From IMG/VR virus record IMGVR_UViG_3300032069_000147, positions 1 to 55,388 of that record: DNA of 55,388 nucleotides; one strand, written 5' to 3'. Position 1 is the first letter of the stretch; each line of letters begins with the position of its first letter. Below, in pieces: positions 32,356 through 41,275 of the stretch. The stretch comes from a virus. Made by a program: the position numbers and the translations under genes. A model generated the notes under the pieces. It did no database searches and was not told the DNA's origin. It saw nothing but the letters and a program-made list of their open reading frames with translations.

Positions 32356-34905
32356 CTATTTCTCCCATGCGAAAGTCCCCTCGTCCTGAAAAGACTCCAC
32401 GAGCTCGCCTCTGCACATCTGCCCCCCTTCGCAGTCTTTTCCCGGCCACCAGTCGATCTCGTCCGGGCTGTAGTAGGCGTCGCCATGGCCTTCGAGGCAC
32501 GGGTCGCAGGTGTGCTTGTCTTCAAATTCGTGTCGATACCACATGCGGATCTCCGGCGCGAGCGTCGCGTAGGCGTCGAAGCGACCCGCCTGAATGGCGT
32601 TCCGCGAGGCGCGCAGCGCCGCGTTGTCCAAAGCGCCATCCGAGGCTCCGGCGACGTTCTCCACGACGAAGTCGGCGAGCGGCTCTCCCGCGAGTCCGCG
32701 CTCCAGGCCCGTCACGGTGAAGCTGTTGGCTAGGCCGATCATCCATCCCTGAGCCTGAGCCACGGCGATGCGCGCAATCTCTTCGGGCGTACGAGTCGCG
32801 AGTTTCGCCGCTTCCTTCGTGTTTTCTTGCAGCTTTATGCCGCGAAGATTCAGCACTTCCGCGTTCCGCCGCCGGCCCGTGGCGCGCCAGCGCTCGCTGA
32901 AGACCCGATCTCGACCATAGTCGGCGTTCCGTTTGAGCAGCGCCGCGATCTTCCCGGCGGCCTCCCTGTCGTGTTCCAGCGCCAGGCCGTGCCGACGGTC
33001 GGAGCGGTCTATCTGCAGAAGCATCCGGCGCAGCTCGTCAAGCCACGCGGATTTCCTCGACCGTAGAGTCTCGGCCACGCGCCGCGCCGCGCTCTCGGCC
33101 TTCTTGGACTGCGCGCGGCGATTGATCTTGTTCTTGCCCGTGCGGGAATAAGGCGGGAACTTCGCCGGTTCCTCGAGGCGCATCGTCAGTCCCGGCTCTT
33201 GCTTCGGTACTCCCACGTTCTCCTGCTTTGGCATCTCTCCGCCGGCAGGCTCATCCGGTATCGTATCTCCCGCAGGCTTTTCCTCCTCTCGCACCGTCTG
33301 CGCGATGGCGCGGAAGCGCGGACGCGCCTTCTCCTTCGCCGGCAGCCCGGCCAACTCAAGCAGCTTGTTCTCCAGCGCGTCGCTGGGCTGGATGGCGTCC
33401 GTGTTGTCCTGCATCAGGTAGCGCAGCGACTCGAAGAGCTTGATGGGATTCAGCACGGCGATCTTCGCGGGCTTAAGTTGCGGATACGGCATGCGGTCGA
33501 TCCGCAGCGCGTGCGGCAGATCGTAGTTGTAGTCAACCAGACGACGCACGACAGAGAGGTTTATCTCCTCGGCAATCATCTCGGCTATAGAGTTCTCCGC
33601 CAAATTGAAGAAGTCGGAAAGGGTCTCGCCCGTCGCGTAACTGCCCGTGGCTTTCTCGGCCAAATGGAGGAAGCCAGCCAGAACGTTCATGTAGATTTGC
33701 GCCGCGTGATAGCGCATCGAGTCAACAACGTTGTGCGTCTGGCCGGTCACGCCTTTCATTTCGAATTTGAATCCCGGCGGGGAGGCCACGCCCATAGCCT
33801 CGTGCGCTGCTAGTTCCGTGACGTACTTCCGCGCCGTCTCGACATCCGAGGGACTCGCCCCTTCCGGGATCTCGAAGTTCGGCACGCCGACGGCGTTGTG
33901 CTCCGCCGCGATGCCGTTGATGCGCGTCAGGTTGTCGAGGAAATACCAGTCGATGTAGGCCGAGCGAAGCGCGGAAATGCCATAAAATCCCGCGCCCAGT
34001 TTGCCGAACGAAAAGACCGTAAGCTTCTGCGCCGGGACGATGACGTTGACGTACTCGTTTCGGCGGTAGCCGAGCTGCTCCAGGGCGAGCAGAGTCATGC
34101 CGTCATAGTCCACCCACCAGCGGTAGAAGGTTATCGGCAGCCGAGGAGCCAGCGCGCGAATCCTCACGCGGCCGCCGTCCACTGCCCAGAGGATCTCGTG
34201 CGCCGCGCAGCCGTAGAGCACGCAGAGCAGCGCGTTCGAGATCACCGACTTGAACGTCTGCGAGGCGTAGCCCCCGGTGCGCATCGGCGTCTCCAGGCCT
34301 CCGAAGAGATTCTCTCGCGCCATGTCGGCGAGCTCGACGGCGAATTCGTAGCCCGGCTCGTTCGGATTCAGCGCCGGCCTCACCTCCCACTCCGCCGTCT
34401 CGATGGGCAGCCAGCAAGCGCGCAGCGAAGCGCGCACGGGAACCGAGGTGCGAAACATCTTGTCGTAGTACGGCAGAGCGTTTCGCCCGATGAACTGCGC
34501 GTTGTACTCCTCGAGGTCGGTCAGGAACCCCGCCGTGAAGAGCGTGCCCACCGCGCCCAGCGTCATCGGCGTAGCCGGGCGTTCAGGCCGCTCGCTCGGG
34601 GGAGCCATCGGGCGCGAAGCCGTGGGCGTAAGGACGGGCCGGGCCGCGTCGGGAATGCCCATCTCGCCGCGTGTCGGACCGCCAGGATAAAGCGGGGTCT
34701 CTTGCGTTGGGGGAACCGTGGAGATGGAAGGCAGCGACTGATCGGGGGTCAGCCGCGCATAGACGCCATCGGCAAGAACCGCATAGCGGCTGGCTTTACC
34801 TGTCAATTTCCCTTGATCATTTCGTAGAGGGATGTCGATGAATCTGGCAGGCTGGCGCGGCATGGCTCCAGCAGCACGACGCGGGACGGATGAGCGCTTC
34901 GCCAT
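32356..34905 (-). CDS. Portal protein with MuF-like C-terminal domain
   Basis: Start MAKRSSVPRRAAGAMPRQ at 34905 is preferred to a longer frame; the upstream part is basic and probably non-coding. The 849-residue protein has a DUF935-type portal core, about residues 120-500 (MTLGAVGTLFTAGFLTDLEE, WEVRPALNPNEPGYEFAVEL, ITFYRWWVDYDGMTLLALE). Residues 620-849 resemble the MuF head morphogenesis domain (AQAQGWMIGLANSFTVTGLE; then HEFEDKHTCDPC). The portal is the DNA gate of the capsid; the MuF part joins the capsid interior. A single fused gene here replaces the separate Mu genes 29 and 30. Confidence 0.85.
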   Translation of the reverse strand: MAKRSSVPRRAAGAMPRQPARFIDIPLRNDQGKLTGKASRYAVLADGVYARLTPDQSLPSISTVPPTQETPLYPGGPTRGEMGIPDAARPVLTPTASRPMAPPSERPERPATPMTLGAVGTLFTAGFLTDLEEYNAQFIGRNALPYYDKMFRTSVPVRASLRACWLPIETAEWEVRPALNPNEPGYEFAVELADMARENLFGGLETPMRTGGYASQTFKSVISNALLCVLYGCAAHEILWAVDGGRVRIRALAPRLPITFYRWWVDYDGMTLLALEQLGYRRNEYVNVIVPAQKLTVFSFGKLGAGFYGISALRSAYIDWYFLDNLTRINGIAAEHNAVGVPNFEIPEGASPSDVETARKYVTELAAHEAMGVASPPGFKFEMKGVTGQTHNVVDSMRYHAAQIYMNVLAGFLHLAEKATGSYATGETLSDFFNLAENSIAEMIAEEINLSVVRRLVDYNYDLPHALRIDRMPYPQLKPAKIAVLNPIKLFESLRYLMQDNTDAIQPSDALENKLLELAGLPAKEKARPRFRAIAQTVREEEKPAGDTIPDEPAGGEMPKQENVGVPKQEPGLTMRLEEPAKFPPYSRTGKNKINRRAQSKKAESAARRVAETLRSRKSAWLDELRRMLLQIDRSDRRHGLALEHDREAAGKIAALLKRNADYGRDRVFSERWRATGRRRNAEVLNLRGIKLQENTKEAAKLATRTPEEIARIAVAQAQGWMIGLANSFTVTGLERGLAGEPLADFVVENVAGASDGALDNAALRASRNAIQAGRFDAYATLAPEIRMWYRHEFEDKHTCDPCLEGHGDAYYSPDEIDWWPGKDCEGGQMCRGELVESFQDEGTFAWEK

Positions 34906-34940
34906 CTTGGCTGAATGGTAGGACCAGGCGATTCGCGCTG

Positions 34941-35480
34941 TCAAGCAATCTTTTTCTTGCGTAGCCGGCGAATCACGCTGCGCACGCACGCCACGGGATG
35001 CGTCAACGCCGCAGCGAACAGCGCGAGGCCCAGGAACACCAAGCACATGAGCTTGCCATACCAGGGCAAATCCGCGAACGATCCGGCGGCTTGCGACTCT
35101 TCTTTTCTCGGTGGAACCGCCTGCCTCTCCGTCCAGAACGGGCAGAGCTGGCAGAACTCGGCGCGCGGCAGCAGCTCTCGCACCTGCTCGCGCACCGCCG
35201 CGCTCTGCTCCGCCTTCACATAATCCAGCAACTCCGGGCAGCGGCAGACGAGCACCATCATGGGCGGGCCTTGGAGAAGCTCCACCTGCGCCATCAACTG
35301 CTTCTTCGGCGCACCGACAGGCAGCGGGTCCTGAGGAACCTCAAATGATTGCAGGCCCAGCGTCACGTTAACCAGCGCCCTCGGAAAGAGCCATTCGCAG
35401 CGCGTCGCTTCCTGAGCGTCTCGCGGCCTGCCCCAGAGCCGGAACAGATTTGTAAAGCCGATCTTCTCTTCCGCCATCAT
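34941..35480 (-). CDS. Hypothetical protein with C-terminal membrane segment
   Basis: A 179-residue protein starting MMAEEKIGFTNLFRLWGRP. A CQLCPF and CRCP pair may bind metal. The C-terminal hydrophobic stretch (GKLMCLVFLGLALFAAALTH) is followed by basic residues, so it may be a tail-anchored membrane protein. It lies between TerL and portal. No similar packaging protein comes to mind. Confidence 0.5.
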   Translation of the reverse strand: MMAEEKIGFTNLFRLWGRPRDAQEATRCEWLFPRALVNVTLGLQSFEVPQDPLPVGAPKKQLMAQVELLQGPPMMVLVCRCPELLDYVKAEQSAAVREQVRELLPRAEFCQLCPFWTERQAVPPRKEESQAAGSFADLPWYGKLMCLVFLGLALFAAALTHPVACVRSVIRRLRKKKIA

Positions 35481-35486
35481 GCCTCC

Positions 35487-37106
35487 TCAGAAATTCATCT
35501 TGCGGAAACTCCCGTGCTCGATCCTGCGCTCCTCCGGTCTCGCCTGGCCGACGACCACCTCGGACGCCGGCATGGTTGCGGTCATCCGCCCGAGTTTGTT
35601 CAGCGCCTGGCTCATGGCGTCGGCGCGGTCCCAGAGCCCCGACTTCTCGCTGTAGCACTTCGAGACCTCATCGACGAAGTCATTGACCCAGCCATAGCCC
35701 GGCATCTCCGGATCGGGCAGATAGACGTTTCCCGCCTCGATGTCCCGGCTCGCCGCGCTCAGTCGGGCGGGCTTGCTGCCCTCAGCACGCACGGCGATCA
35801 GTCGCGGAACGACGTCGTGAAGCTGCGCGATCACAGCCGGCCCGTTCGCGGCATCCTCCACCCAGCGCGCCCCGTCCCGCGGGTACTGTTTATCCCACTG
35901 CTGGAGCTTGCGGCACGTACTCGGGAAATCAAGATGCTCGTGAATCTCTTCGAGCAGATACTTGTTGGCTCCCTTCTTGCGCCAGCGCTGCCCGGCCACG
36001 TAGCTGCTGTCCGTGTGAGCCTTGAATGCCATGTCGAAGGACTGCACATCCTCATCCGCTTCCCATTCCTTCGGCAACGTCGGCATGATGCCTTTCGGGT
36101 CCGGGCACCAGTCGAGCCGGTAGAATCGGAACCAGGCGCGCTTGACGATGCCGCCGCCAACGGGCGACGGCGACTGCTGCACCTGCGCATCGTAGCCGCG
36201 CCGACCGAGGGACGGAATCATGCCGTGGAGCTTCTCCAAGGACCAGTATGCGGCGTGCAAAGGTTCACCCATTTCCCGCGTCACGGTCCGCTTCGAGCGC
36301 GGGAAAATATAAGTGCGGCGGGCGGTAGCCTCGCCTTCCAACAGCACGTGCGTCCAGCGGCCCGGCTCGGTCTTCAGCAGCCAGTTGCTCAGATCCTTCT
36401 CGTTCAATTGCTGGCAGATTACCACGATGCTCGCCGTCTCGGGGTCGTTCACACACTGCGGCACGTTCGTCCGATAGGCCCGGACTCCGCTCTCTATGGC
36501 CGCGTCGTTGTCCATATCGTCTCGGGAATGCGGGTCATCGACCACTAGAAATTGAGCGCCATGTCCGGTGATGGAACCGGTCAGCGACGCCGAGTACATC
36601 ACGCCGGTGCGGTCGTTCTCAAACTGCGTCTTCAGGTTTGCGTCTGCGCGCAGCCGAAACTTGAGCCCCCAGCGCTCTTGAAACCATCGACTCTGAATCA
36701 GGTCGCGCCGCTTGAGCGAGTGCTCCGTGGCGAGCATGGCGTCGTAGCTCAGATACATGTAGCGCAGCGCCGGCTGCCGTATCCAGCTCCAGACAGGCCA
36801 GTGGATCGCCGCGCAATGGCTCTTGCTATGTCGCGGCGGCTCGTTGATCAGCAGGCGCTTGATTTCGCCCGCCGTCACCGCCTCCAAATACTCGCAGATG
36901 TAGCCGATGTGCCAATTGTCCTTGAACGGCGTCTCGGGCTCCAGGACCGGCCAGGCGTGAATTAGGAATTGATGCAGACTTTTCTCGCACGCCTCGGCGT
37001 CTTCCAGTCTACGCTGCTCTTCCTCGTCCGGGCTGAGCACGCTGACAACGTTTCGCCCTATCTCGGCGACGGCCCCGCCTGGCGTGTGATGGTTGGGTCG
37101 CTTCAT
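35487..37106 (-). CDS. terL: Terminase large subunit
   Basis: A 539-residue protein. The ATPase has a Walker A-like INEPPRHSKS (about 87-96) and a Walker B QFLVVDDPHS (185-194). The C-terminal nuclease begins near SFDMAFKAHTDSS (D358, D366), typical of the RNase H-like nuclease of terminases, followed by ANKYLLEEIHEH. It drives DNA packaging and cuts concatemers. It overlaps the methyltransferase gene by four bases. Confidence 0.9.
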   Translation of the reverse strand: MKRPNHHTPGGAVAEIGRNVVSVLSPDEEEQRRLEDAEACEKSLHQFLIHAWPVLEPETPFKDNWHIGYICEYLEAVTAGEIKRLLINEPPRHSKSHCAAIHWPVWSWIRQPALRYMYLSYDAMLATEHSLKRRDLIQSRWFQERWGLKFRLRADANLKTQFENDRTGVMYSASLTGSITGHGAQFLVVDDPHSRDDMDNDAAIESGVRAYRTNVPQCVNDPETASIVVICQQLNEKDLSNWLLKTEPGRWTHVLLEGEATARRTYIFPRSKRTVTREMGEPLHAAYWSLEKLHGMIPSLGRRGYDAQVQQSPSPVGGGIVKRAWFRFYRLDWCPDPKGIMPTLPKEWEADEDVQSFDMAFKAHTDSSYVAGQRWRKKGANKYLLEEIHEHLDFPSTCRKLQQWDKQYPRDGARWVEDAANGPAVIAQLHDVVPRLIAVRAEGSKPARLSAASRDIEAGNVYLPDPEMPGYGWVNDFVDEVSKCYSEKSGLWDRADAMSQALNKLGRMTATMPASEVVVGQARPEERRIEHGSFRKMNF

Positions 37107-37828
37107 TTCAAATCCAACTGCTCAACCGTCGGTTCAAACAAAGATGGTTGCGCTTCAACGCGGGCCAACCTCTCTCTAGCAATTTGGCAATAAGCTTCAG
37201 AAATTTCCAGCCCTAGAAAATGCCGCCCTAGCTTCTTCGCGGCCACCGCCATTGTGCCAGAGCCGAGGAATGGATCGAGAATGGTTTCGGCGACGAGCTT
37301 TCCAATCAAATATTGAATCAGAGAAACGGGCTTCTGGTGGGGATGAAAACGCCTCTCATTGCCACAAATGCCAGGGGTCTCCCATGTCGGTATCGTGTGG
37401 CCTCTAATGATGCCGTTATCTCTCGGCCCTATGAATTGGCCGTCCCCAACGATAAAGATCATTTCCCATGACGGCTTCCATGGGAATCTCAAATCCCCTG
37501 AGCCCACTGTCCCCTTATCCCAAATCACGCAGTGTCTGGAGCCTTGCGGCATGGGTTTCTGCCAGAGGCCGAACATGAGGATAGGACCGGAACAAACTCT
37601 CACGCATTCCGCAAGAGCAAGATCGCGCGCGGTAGTATCCGAATCCCCAGCAATTTCCTGTCCCTCCCATGAAGCGCCATGGCTCGAAGTGTGATGTATT
37701 CCGTACGGCGCGTCGGTAATCACGGCATCCACGCAGCCGTCGGGCAACGCCTTCATCGCCTCCAAACAATCCGTACAGAGGACGGTACAGCAATCATACG
37801 GCCCGATCTTTCGCCCGCATCCGGTCAT
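37103..37828 (-). CDS. DNA adenine/cytosine-N4 methyltransferase
   Basis: A 241-residue methyltransferase. Motif IV is TDAPYG (D39-A-P-Y-G43) and the AdoMet-binding FxGxG region is DPFLGSGTM near residue 193. The order motif IV then motif I fits a beta-class enzyme. It modifies adenine N6 or cytosine N4, probably to protect phage DNA from host restriction. The usual DPPY second Pro is Ala here, a variant seen in some active enzymes. It lies between the TerS- and TerL-like genes. Confidence 0.85.
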   Translation of the reverse strand: MTGCGRKIGPYDCCTVLCTDCLEAMKALPDGCVDAVITDAPYGIHHTSSHGASWEGQEIAGDSDTTARDLALAECVRVCSGPILMFGLWQKPMPQGSRHCVIWDKGTVGSGDLRFPWKPSWEMIFIVGDGQFIGPRDNGIIRGHTIPTWETPGICGNERRFHPHQKPVSLIQYLIGKLVAETILDPFLGSGTMAVAAKKLGRHFLGLEISEAYCQIARERLARVEAQPSLFEPTVEQLDLK

Positions 37829-38497
37829 CTATTCTTCACCTTTCTGCGGTAGCAGCGCCACCGGCCCCTGCGTCAGCTTGGCGAAGCCCTCGGCAATCGC
37901 CCGCAAAGCCGCCTTGTCCTTTACGTGCTCTCGAACTAGATGCGCCATGCCGGAGAAGAGCACCTGCGCTTCGGTCAAGGTAACAATTTCTGCCGACTGT
38001 ACCTCATGTTTCCTGATCGAGTCTATAAGCTTCCGCCGCTGCTCGATGACCCGCATGATCTCGCCCCACGTCTGCCAGTCCGCCGCCCCGCGATTGATCT
38101 TGTCGCCCAATTCGTTCAGCGTCACCGAGACCGTGGCCTTATCGCCGCCATGAAGCGCCTCCTGGAATTCCGCGAACGCCACCTGGACATTCGCCCACAA
38201 CTGCGCCGCCCCGGACTTGTCCACGCGCTCGATCAGTTCCAGAAGCCTGGCCTCCACCAAGCCGACGTCCTTCTCCAGCCTCAGCAGCTCGGGGTCCGAC
38301 ATCGCTGCGCTGAATCTCTTGCCCAAGCCTTTGGGCATGTACTTTGAGCGGAGACCATGTTTCCAAGAGTGCGAGGCTATGCCTTTCGGGTTCAAGCCGC
38401 CATGCCACTTGCAGCGCCCATTTTCTAGCGCCCAGGCTCGGCAGGGTCTTCCCTGGCGACCTTTCGCCCCGCACCTTTTTGCGACGCCGTTGGTCAT
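37829..38497 (-). CDS. Terminase small subunit-like protein
   Basis: A 222-residue protein. Its N-terminus has a CGAKGRQGRPCRAWALENGRCKWHGG pattern (read here as CGAKGRQGRPC then CKWHGG), the HGG motif seen in proteins often annotated as phage terminase small subunits. The rest is a long helical domain (KDVGLVEARLLELIERVDKS). It precedes the methyltransferase and TerL, the right place for TerS, which selects the packaging start on DNA. Ribosome site weak. Confidence 0.6.
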   Translation of the reverse strand: MTNGVAKRCGAKGRQGRPCRAWALENGRCKWHGGLNPKGIASHSWKHGLRSKYMPKGLGKRFSAAMSDPELLRLEKDVGLVEARLLELIERVDKSGAAQLWANVQVAFAEFQEALHGGDKATVSVTLNELGDKINRGAADWQTWGEIMRVIEQRRKLIDSIRKHEVQSAEIVTLTEAQVLFSGMAHLVREHVKDKAALRAIAEGFAKLTQGPVALLPQKGEE

Positions 38498-38594
38498 CTA
38501 TTCATGCCCATCTCACGGGCTCGTGAGCTTCGGCTCAAGGCCCATGTCCGCCATCTATTTGGCTAAGTTACTAGCATCATTAACGATAAAACCC

Positions 38595-38623
38595 TTGACT
38601 TCAACAACTTGCAGATATAGATT
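38595..38623 (+). promoter_or_regulatory. Rightward promoter of the ASCH gene
   Basis: TTGACT at 38595-38600, a 17-base spacer, and TAGATT at 38618-38623. Transcription would start at about 38630, which is the ATG, so the message may be leaderless. No AGGAGG-type site is visible before the ATG. Confidence 0.5.
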
Positions 38624-38629
38624 GAGATC

Positions 38630-38995
38630 ATGAAAACGCTCTCTATTCGGCAACCTTGGGCGACTACAATTCTGAGACTCGGCAAGGACGTCGAGAATAG
38701 ACGCTGGTCAACTCCCTTTCGCGGTCGAATTCTCATCCACGCCTCAAAACAGATTGATCTCGATGCCTGCCGACAACTCAATATTGATCCAAGTACGCTT
38801 TCGGTCAGCGCCATTCTTGGCTCCGTAGAAATCATCGACTGCATCCGTAATTCCAGCTCCTCATGGGCCGACCCAAATTCTTGGCATTGGATTCTAGCAC
38901 GCCCCGAAGAGTTCAAGAATCCAATTGCTTGCCGAGGCCGCCTGAGTCTGTGGGAATTTCCAATAGCATTGCCTCTGCAAACGGAAAGTCTCTGA
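38630..38995 (+). CDS. ASCH domain protein
   Basis: A 121-residue protein, MKTLSIRQPWATTILRLGKD, VENRRW, then RGRILIHASKQ, with SVSAILGSVEIIDCI and CRGRLSLWEF. This is a typical ASCH/PUA-like fold that binds RNA or modified nucleosides. It is on the opposite strand to its neighbours and its end overlaps the IbrA-like gene by 83 bases tail to tail. Related ASCH proteins are nucleases or RNA-binding regulators. The substrate is unknown. Confidence 0.75.
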   Translation: MKTLSIRQPWATTILRLGKDVENRRWSTPFRGRILIHASKQIDLDACRQLNIDPSTLSVSAILGSVEIIDCIRNSSSSWADPNSWHWILARPEEFKNPIACRGRLSLWEFPIALPLQTESL

Positions 38996-39614
38996 GCCAA
39001 CGCTGCCAATCTGCCGGATGTTTATCCCTCAATTCCTGCAACGCTCCAGGATGAAAATCCAACCCTCCCTGATCTTTACGGCCCAATCCTGGCGGAATCT
39101 CAATGTCCCGTTGCCTCAGATAGTCATAGACTTGGCTCCGCCTCCAACCTCGCAACGGAAAGATGCGCTTCGTTTTGGGATCGTAACCCCGGCACGTTTT
39201 AAGGATTAAAGCCCGCGAGCAGCTGTCATTGCGGCGCCATCCATAAGCAATCCACTCAACTTTGGCATCCCGTCTGAAAATTCTCTCGATGTCTTTCATC
39301 CCAATCTTGGGCACACGAAGATTTTTGAAATGTGGCTGAAGCACATTATTGTTATAGCATCGGCAAAGATCAAAGTGAGGATACATCCGAACCTTAACGC
39401 CGGTCCTCTTCTTAACCGCTTCGGCCCAGTCTTTGACTATCTCAAGCCCTCGGACTCGAAATAAATAATATGCCTCGACTCTGCGAAATAGACGCCAGCA
39501 AAGGTCTAACGTTGCCAAGGAATCCTTTCCGAAGCTGACAGCACAGCCAATCACCTCCGTTTCTTGCCGAACAAGATTCAGTAAATTGACAGCAGAACGA
39601 AGGTGCTCATTCAT
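38913..39614 (-). CDS. PAPS-reductase-family protein (IbrA-like)
   Basis: A 233-residue protein with the PP-loop SFGKDS at residues 27-32, the ATP-binding motif of PAPS reductase-family enzymes. The C-terminal part has SRALILKTCRGYDP, WRRSQVYDYLRQRDIEIPPG, and GLGRKDQGGLDF. With the ParB-like gene just upstream (four-base overlap) it forms the IbrA/IbrB pair known from phages and enterobacterial islands. Function of that pair is unclear; DNA modification by sulfur is one speculation because DndC is a relative. Confidence 0.75.
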   Translation of the reverse strand: MNEHLRSAVNLLNLVRQETEVIGCAVSFGKDSLATLDLCWRLFRRVEAYYLFRVRGLEIVKDWAEAVKKRTGVKVRMYPHFDLCRCYNNNVLQPHFKNLRVPKIGMKDIERIFRRDAKVEWIAYGWRRNDSCSRALILKTCRGYDPKTKRIFPLRGWRRSQVYDYLRQRDIEIPPGLGRKDQGGLDFHPGALQELRDKHPADWQRWLRDFPFAEAMLLEIPTDSGGLGKQLDS

Positions 39615-40318
39615 CCGGTCATTCCGCCTTTTCCACGTTTCGCAGACTTGGCGTGAATCGGATTTCTCGCCACGAGCTCGAGTTTAATCGCCGTTGCCGC
39701 TATGTAACGCTCGTCTATTGGTAACTTTAGCTCCCGAAGCAGTTTCTCTTTTGCAAGCCGATTTGCAAATACAATTACCAGGTACTTCTCGCTGTCCATC
39801 TTTTCACTTAGCGCCCGATTTTGCTCTCGACGTCCGGCTTTCATCTCGGCTAGTTGGTTCGCATTGCGCTGGACCGATTCTGGAATCTGATTCAAACTCA
39901 GACTGTCAGCTTCCGCCAAGAGCGTTAGTTCTGCCTTCTGGAACCACGGCGCCGTTTTCTTTGCTGGAATTGCCATCAAGGCTTCTACCGCCCATTCGGA
40001 AAGTTCCCCGGTACGATTATCAGCAATGGCCAGCGCCAGCTTTTGCTCCTCGGTAAGACCGCGGCGGCGCACGGCTATCAATTCCTTCCCATCCGCCTCA
40101 ATCACGCGCACGCCTTTCATGCCGATGTTGCCGGCGCCTTCGACCACCCCGTGGCCGGCCAAAATCTTGTTGTTCTCATCGATTACAATCGACCGTGCCG
40201 CGCCGACCGTCTTAAGTGACTTTTCAATCAGTGCAATGCTGCGCTCCCCGTGCCTCCGGAGGTTCGCCGGATCGGGTGTCAAATCCTTGATGTAGATCGG
40301 GTCTTTATTGGGTTTCAT
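39611..40318 (-). CDS. ParB-like protein (IbrB-like)
   Basis: ATG at 40318 has GGGAG six bases upstream. The 235-residue protein begins IYIKDLTPDPANLRRHGERS, then SLKTVGAARSIVIDENNKIL and GHGVVEGAG, and RRGLTEEQKLALAIADNRT, the ParB/Srx N-terminal fold. In the longer frame to 40468 the first 50 codons contain a second, decayed copy of the same opening (REIHTLADLTPDKAECQ). It overlaps the IbrA-like gene, so the two are coupled. Role in phages not established. Confidence 0.7.
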   Translation of the reverse strand: MKPNKDPIYIKDLTPDPANLRRHGERSIALIEKSLKTVGAARSIVIDENNKILAGHGVVEGAGNIGMKGVRVIEADGKELIAVRRRGLTEEQKLALAIADNRTGELSEWAVEALMAIPAKKTAPWFQKAELTLLAEADSLSLNQIPESVQRNANQLAEMKAGRREQNRALSEKMDSEKYLVIVFANRLAKEKLLRELKLPIDERYIAATAIKLELVARNPIHAKSAKRGKGGMTG

Positions 40319-40505
40319 GGTTGGCTCCCTATCATCTCGGCGTGGGGATGGATTCAAAGCCCGGTAGCTCCTGACCGCCCGCCGAGTCTGACATTCCGCT
40401 TTGTCGGGAGTCAAATCCGCCAGAGTGTGAATCTCGCGCGCTTTCGGCTTAGCTGGTTGTTTGCTCATCCTCTGCCGCCTAGTCGATCAAAATCGGAAAG
40501 CCATC

Positions 40506-40739
40506 TTACGCGCGCCCGCCCGTCCTGCTGCGGTCATTTTCGTCAACCTCCGTCACCTTCATCCGTTCTCGATACTTCTCGAACGCCGCCTCGGCCTCAG
40601 CCCAGTCTAGGGTAAGGGTGCGGTGAACGTAGCCGGCGGCATCCTTGTAGCGTACCAGTTGCTTGCCGCGATATGTCGTCCACTCAAGCGTCAGCTTCTT
40701 GATTGCGTCCGTATGCGGCAACAAACTTTCCTGCCTCAT
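40506..40739 (-). CDS. Small hypothetical protein
   Basis: A 77-residue protein, MRQESLLPHTDAIKKLTLEW, YRGKQLVRYKDAAGYVHRTL, then an acidic helix (WAEAEAAFEKYRERMKV). Compact strand-strand-helix layout. In an operon between the IbrB-like and HNH-like genes. Family unknown. Confidence 0.55.
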   Translation of the reverse strand: MRQESLLPHTDAIKKLTLEWTTYRGKQLVRYKDAAGYVHRTLTLDWAEAEAAFEKYRERMKVTEVDENDRSRTGGRA

Positions 40740-40776
40740 CGCGCCTCCTGCCGTGCCTCACACTCATCTCGTTTGC

Positions 40777-41247
40777 TCATATCTGCTTTCCGCCCCTTTC
40801 CTTCCCTTCGCCGCGCTTCCCAAAGCCGAAGGCCCGCAGCGCCTTTCCGCCGGCCCGCAGCCTCCGCAGCACATCCTGCTTCGCCGCCGGGTCCATCACG
40901 GCTAGCGTCTCCAAGAGGCGCATGCATTCGTCGTGCGTGAGCTTCCCCTTGACTTCGTTTCCTCGCTCGGACACGATGCGCAGATTCTCAAACCAGAAAC
41001 TTCCGCCGCGCGAGACCGGCACATCATGGTCCGCCGAGAAATTTCGCACGGTAATCAGTTCGCCCGCGTAGGGACAGCGCTCGCCCAGTTTGAGCATTAT
41101 GCCGTCGCGCAGTCCTTGCAAACTATAATCCAGCTCGCAGCCAGACCGCGCCGCCAATTCCCGCTGGTGACGATAGATGTTCGCGCTGCGGCTCATCAGT
41201 ATCCGCTGCCGGCAATGCTCAAGCGTCTCTCCGGGCTTCCGTTTCAT
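40777..41247 (-). CDS. HNH-type endonuclease
   Basis: ATG at 41247 follows GGAGG by seven bases. The 156-residue protein has CPYAGELITVRNFSADHDVP, SRGGSFWFENLRIVSERGNE and VKGKL: the DH..P...GG..N...N..KG outline of an HNH nuclease. Only one Cys of a possible zinc site is seen. It lies just below the second hairpin cluster, whose last arm ends 29 bases before this start. Nuclease action on DNA is inferred from the motif; a role with the hairpin array is suggested by position only. Confidence 0.65.
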   Translation of the reverse strand: MKRKPGETLEHCRQRILMSRSANIYRHQRELAARSGCELDYSLQGLRDGIMLKLGERCPYAGELITVRNFSADHDVPVSRGGSFWFENLRIVSERGNEVKGKLTHDECMRLLETLAVMDPAAKQDVLRRLRAGGKALRAFGFGKRGEGKERGGKQI

Positions 41248-41275
41248 GCTTTAACCTCCGCAGCACTACGCGAAC

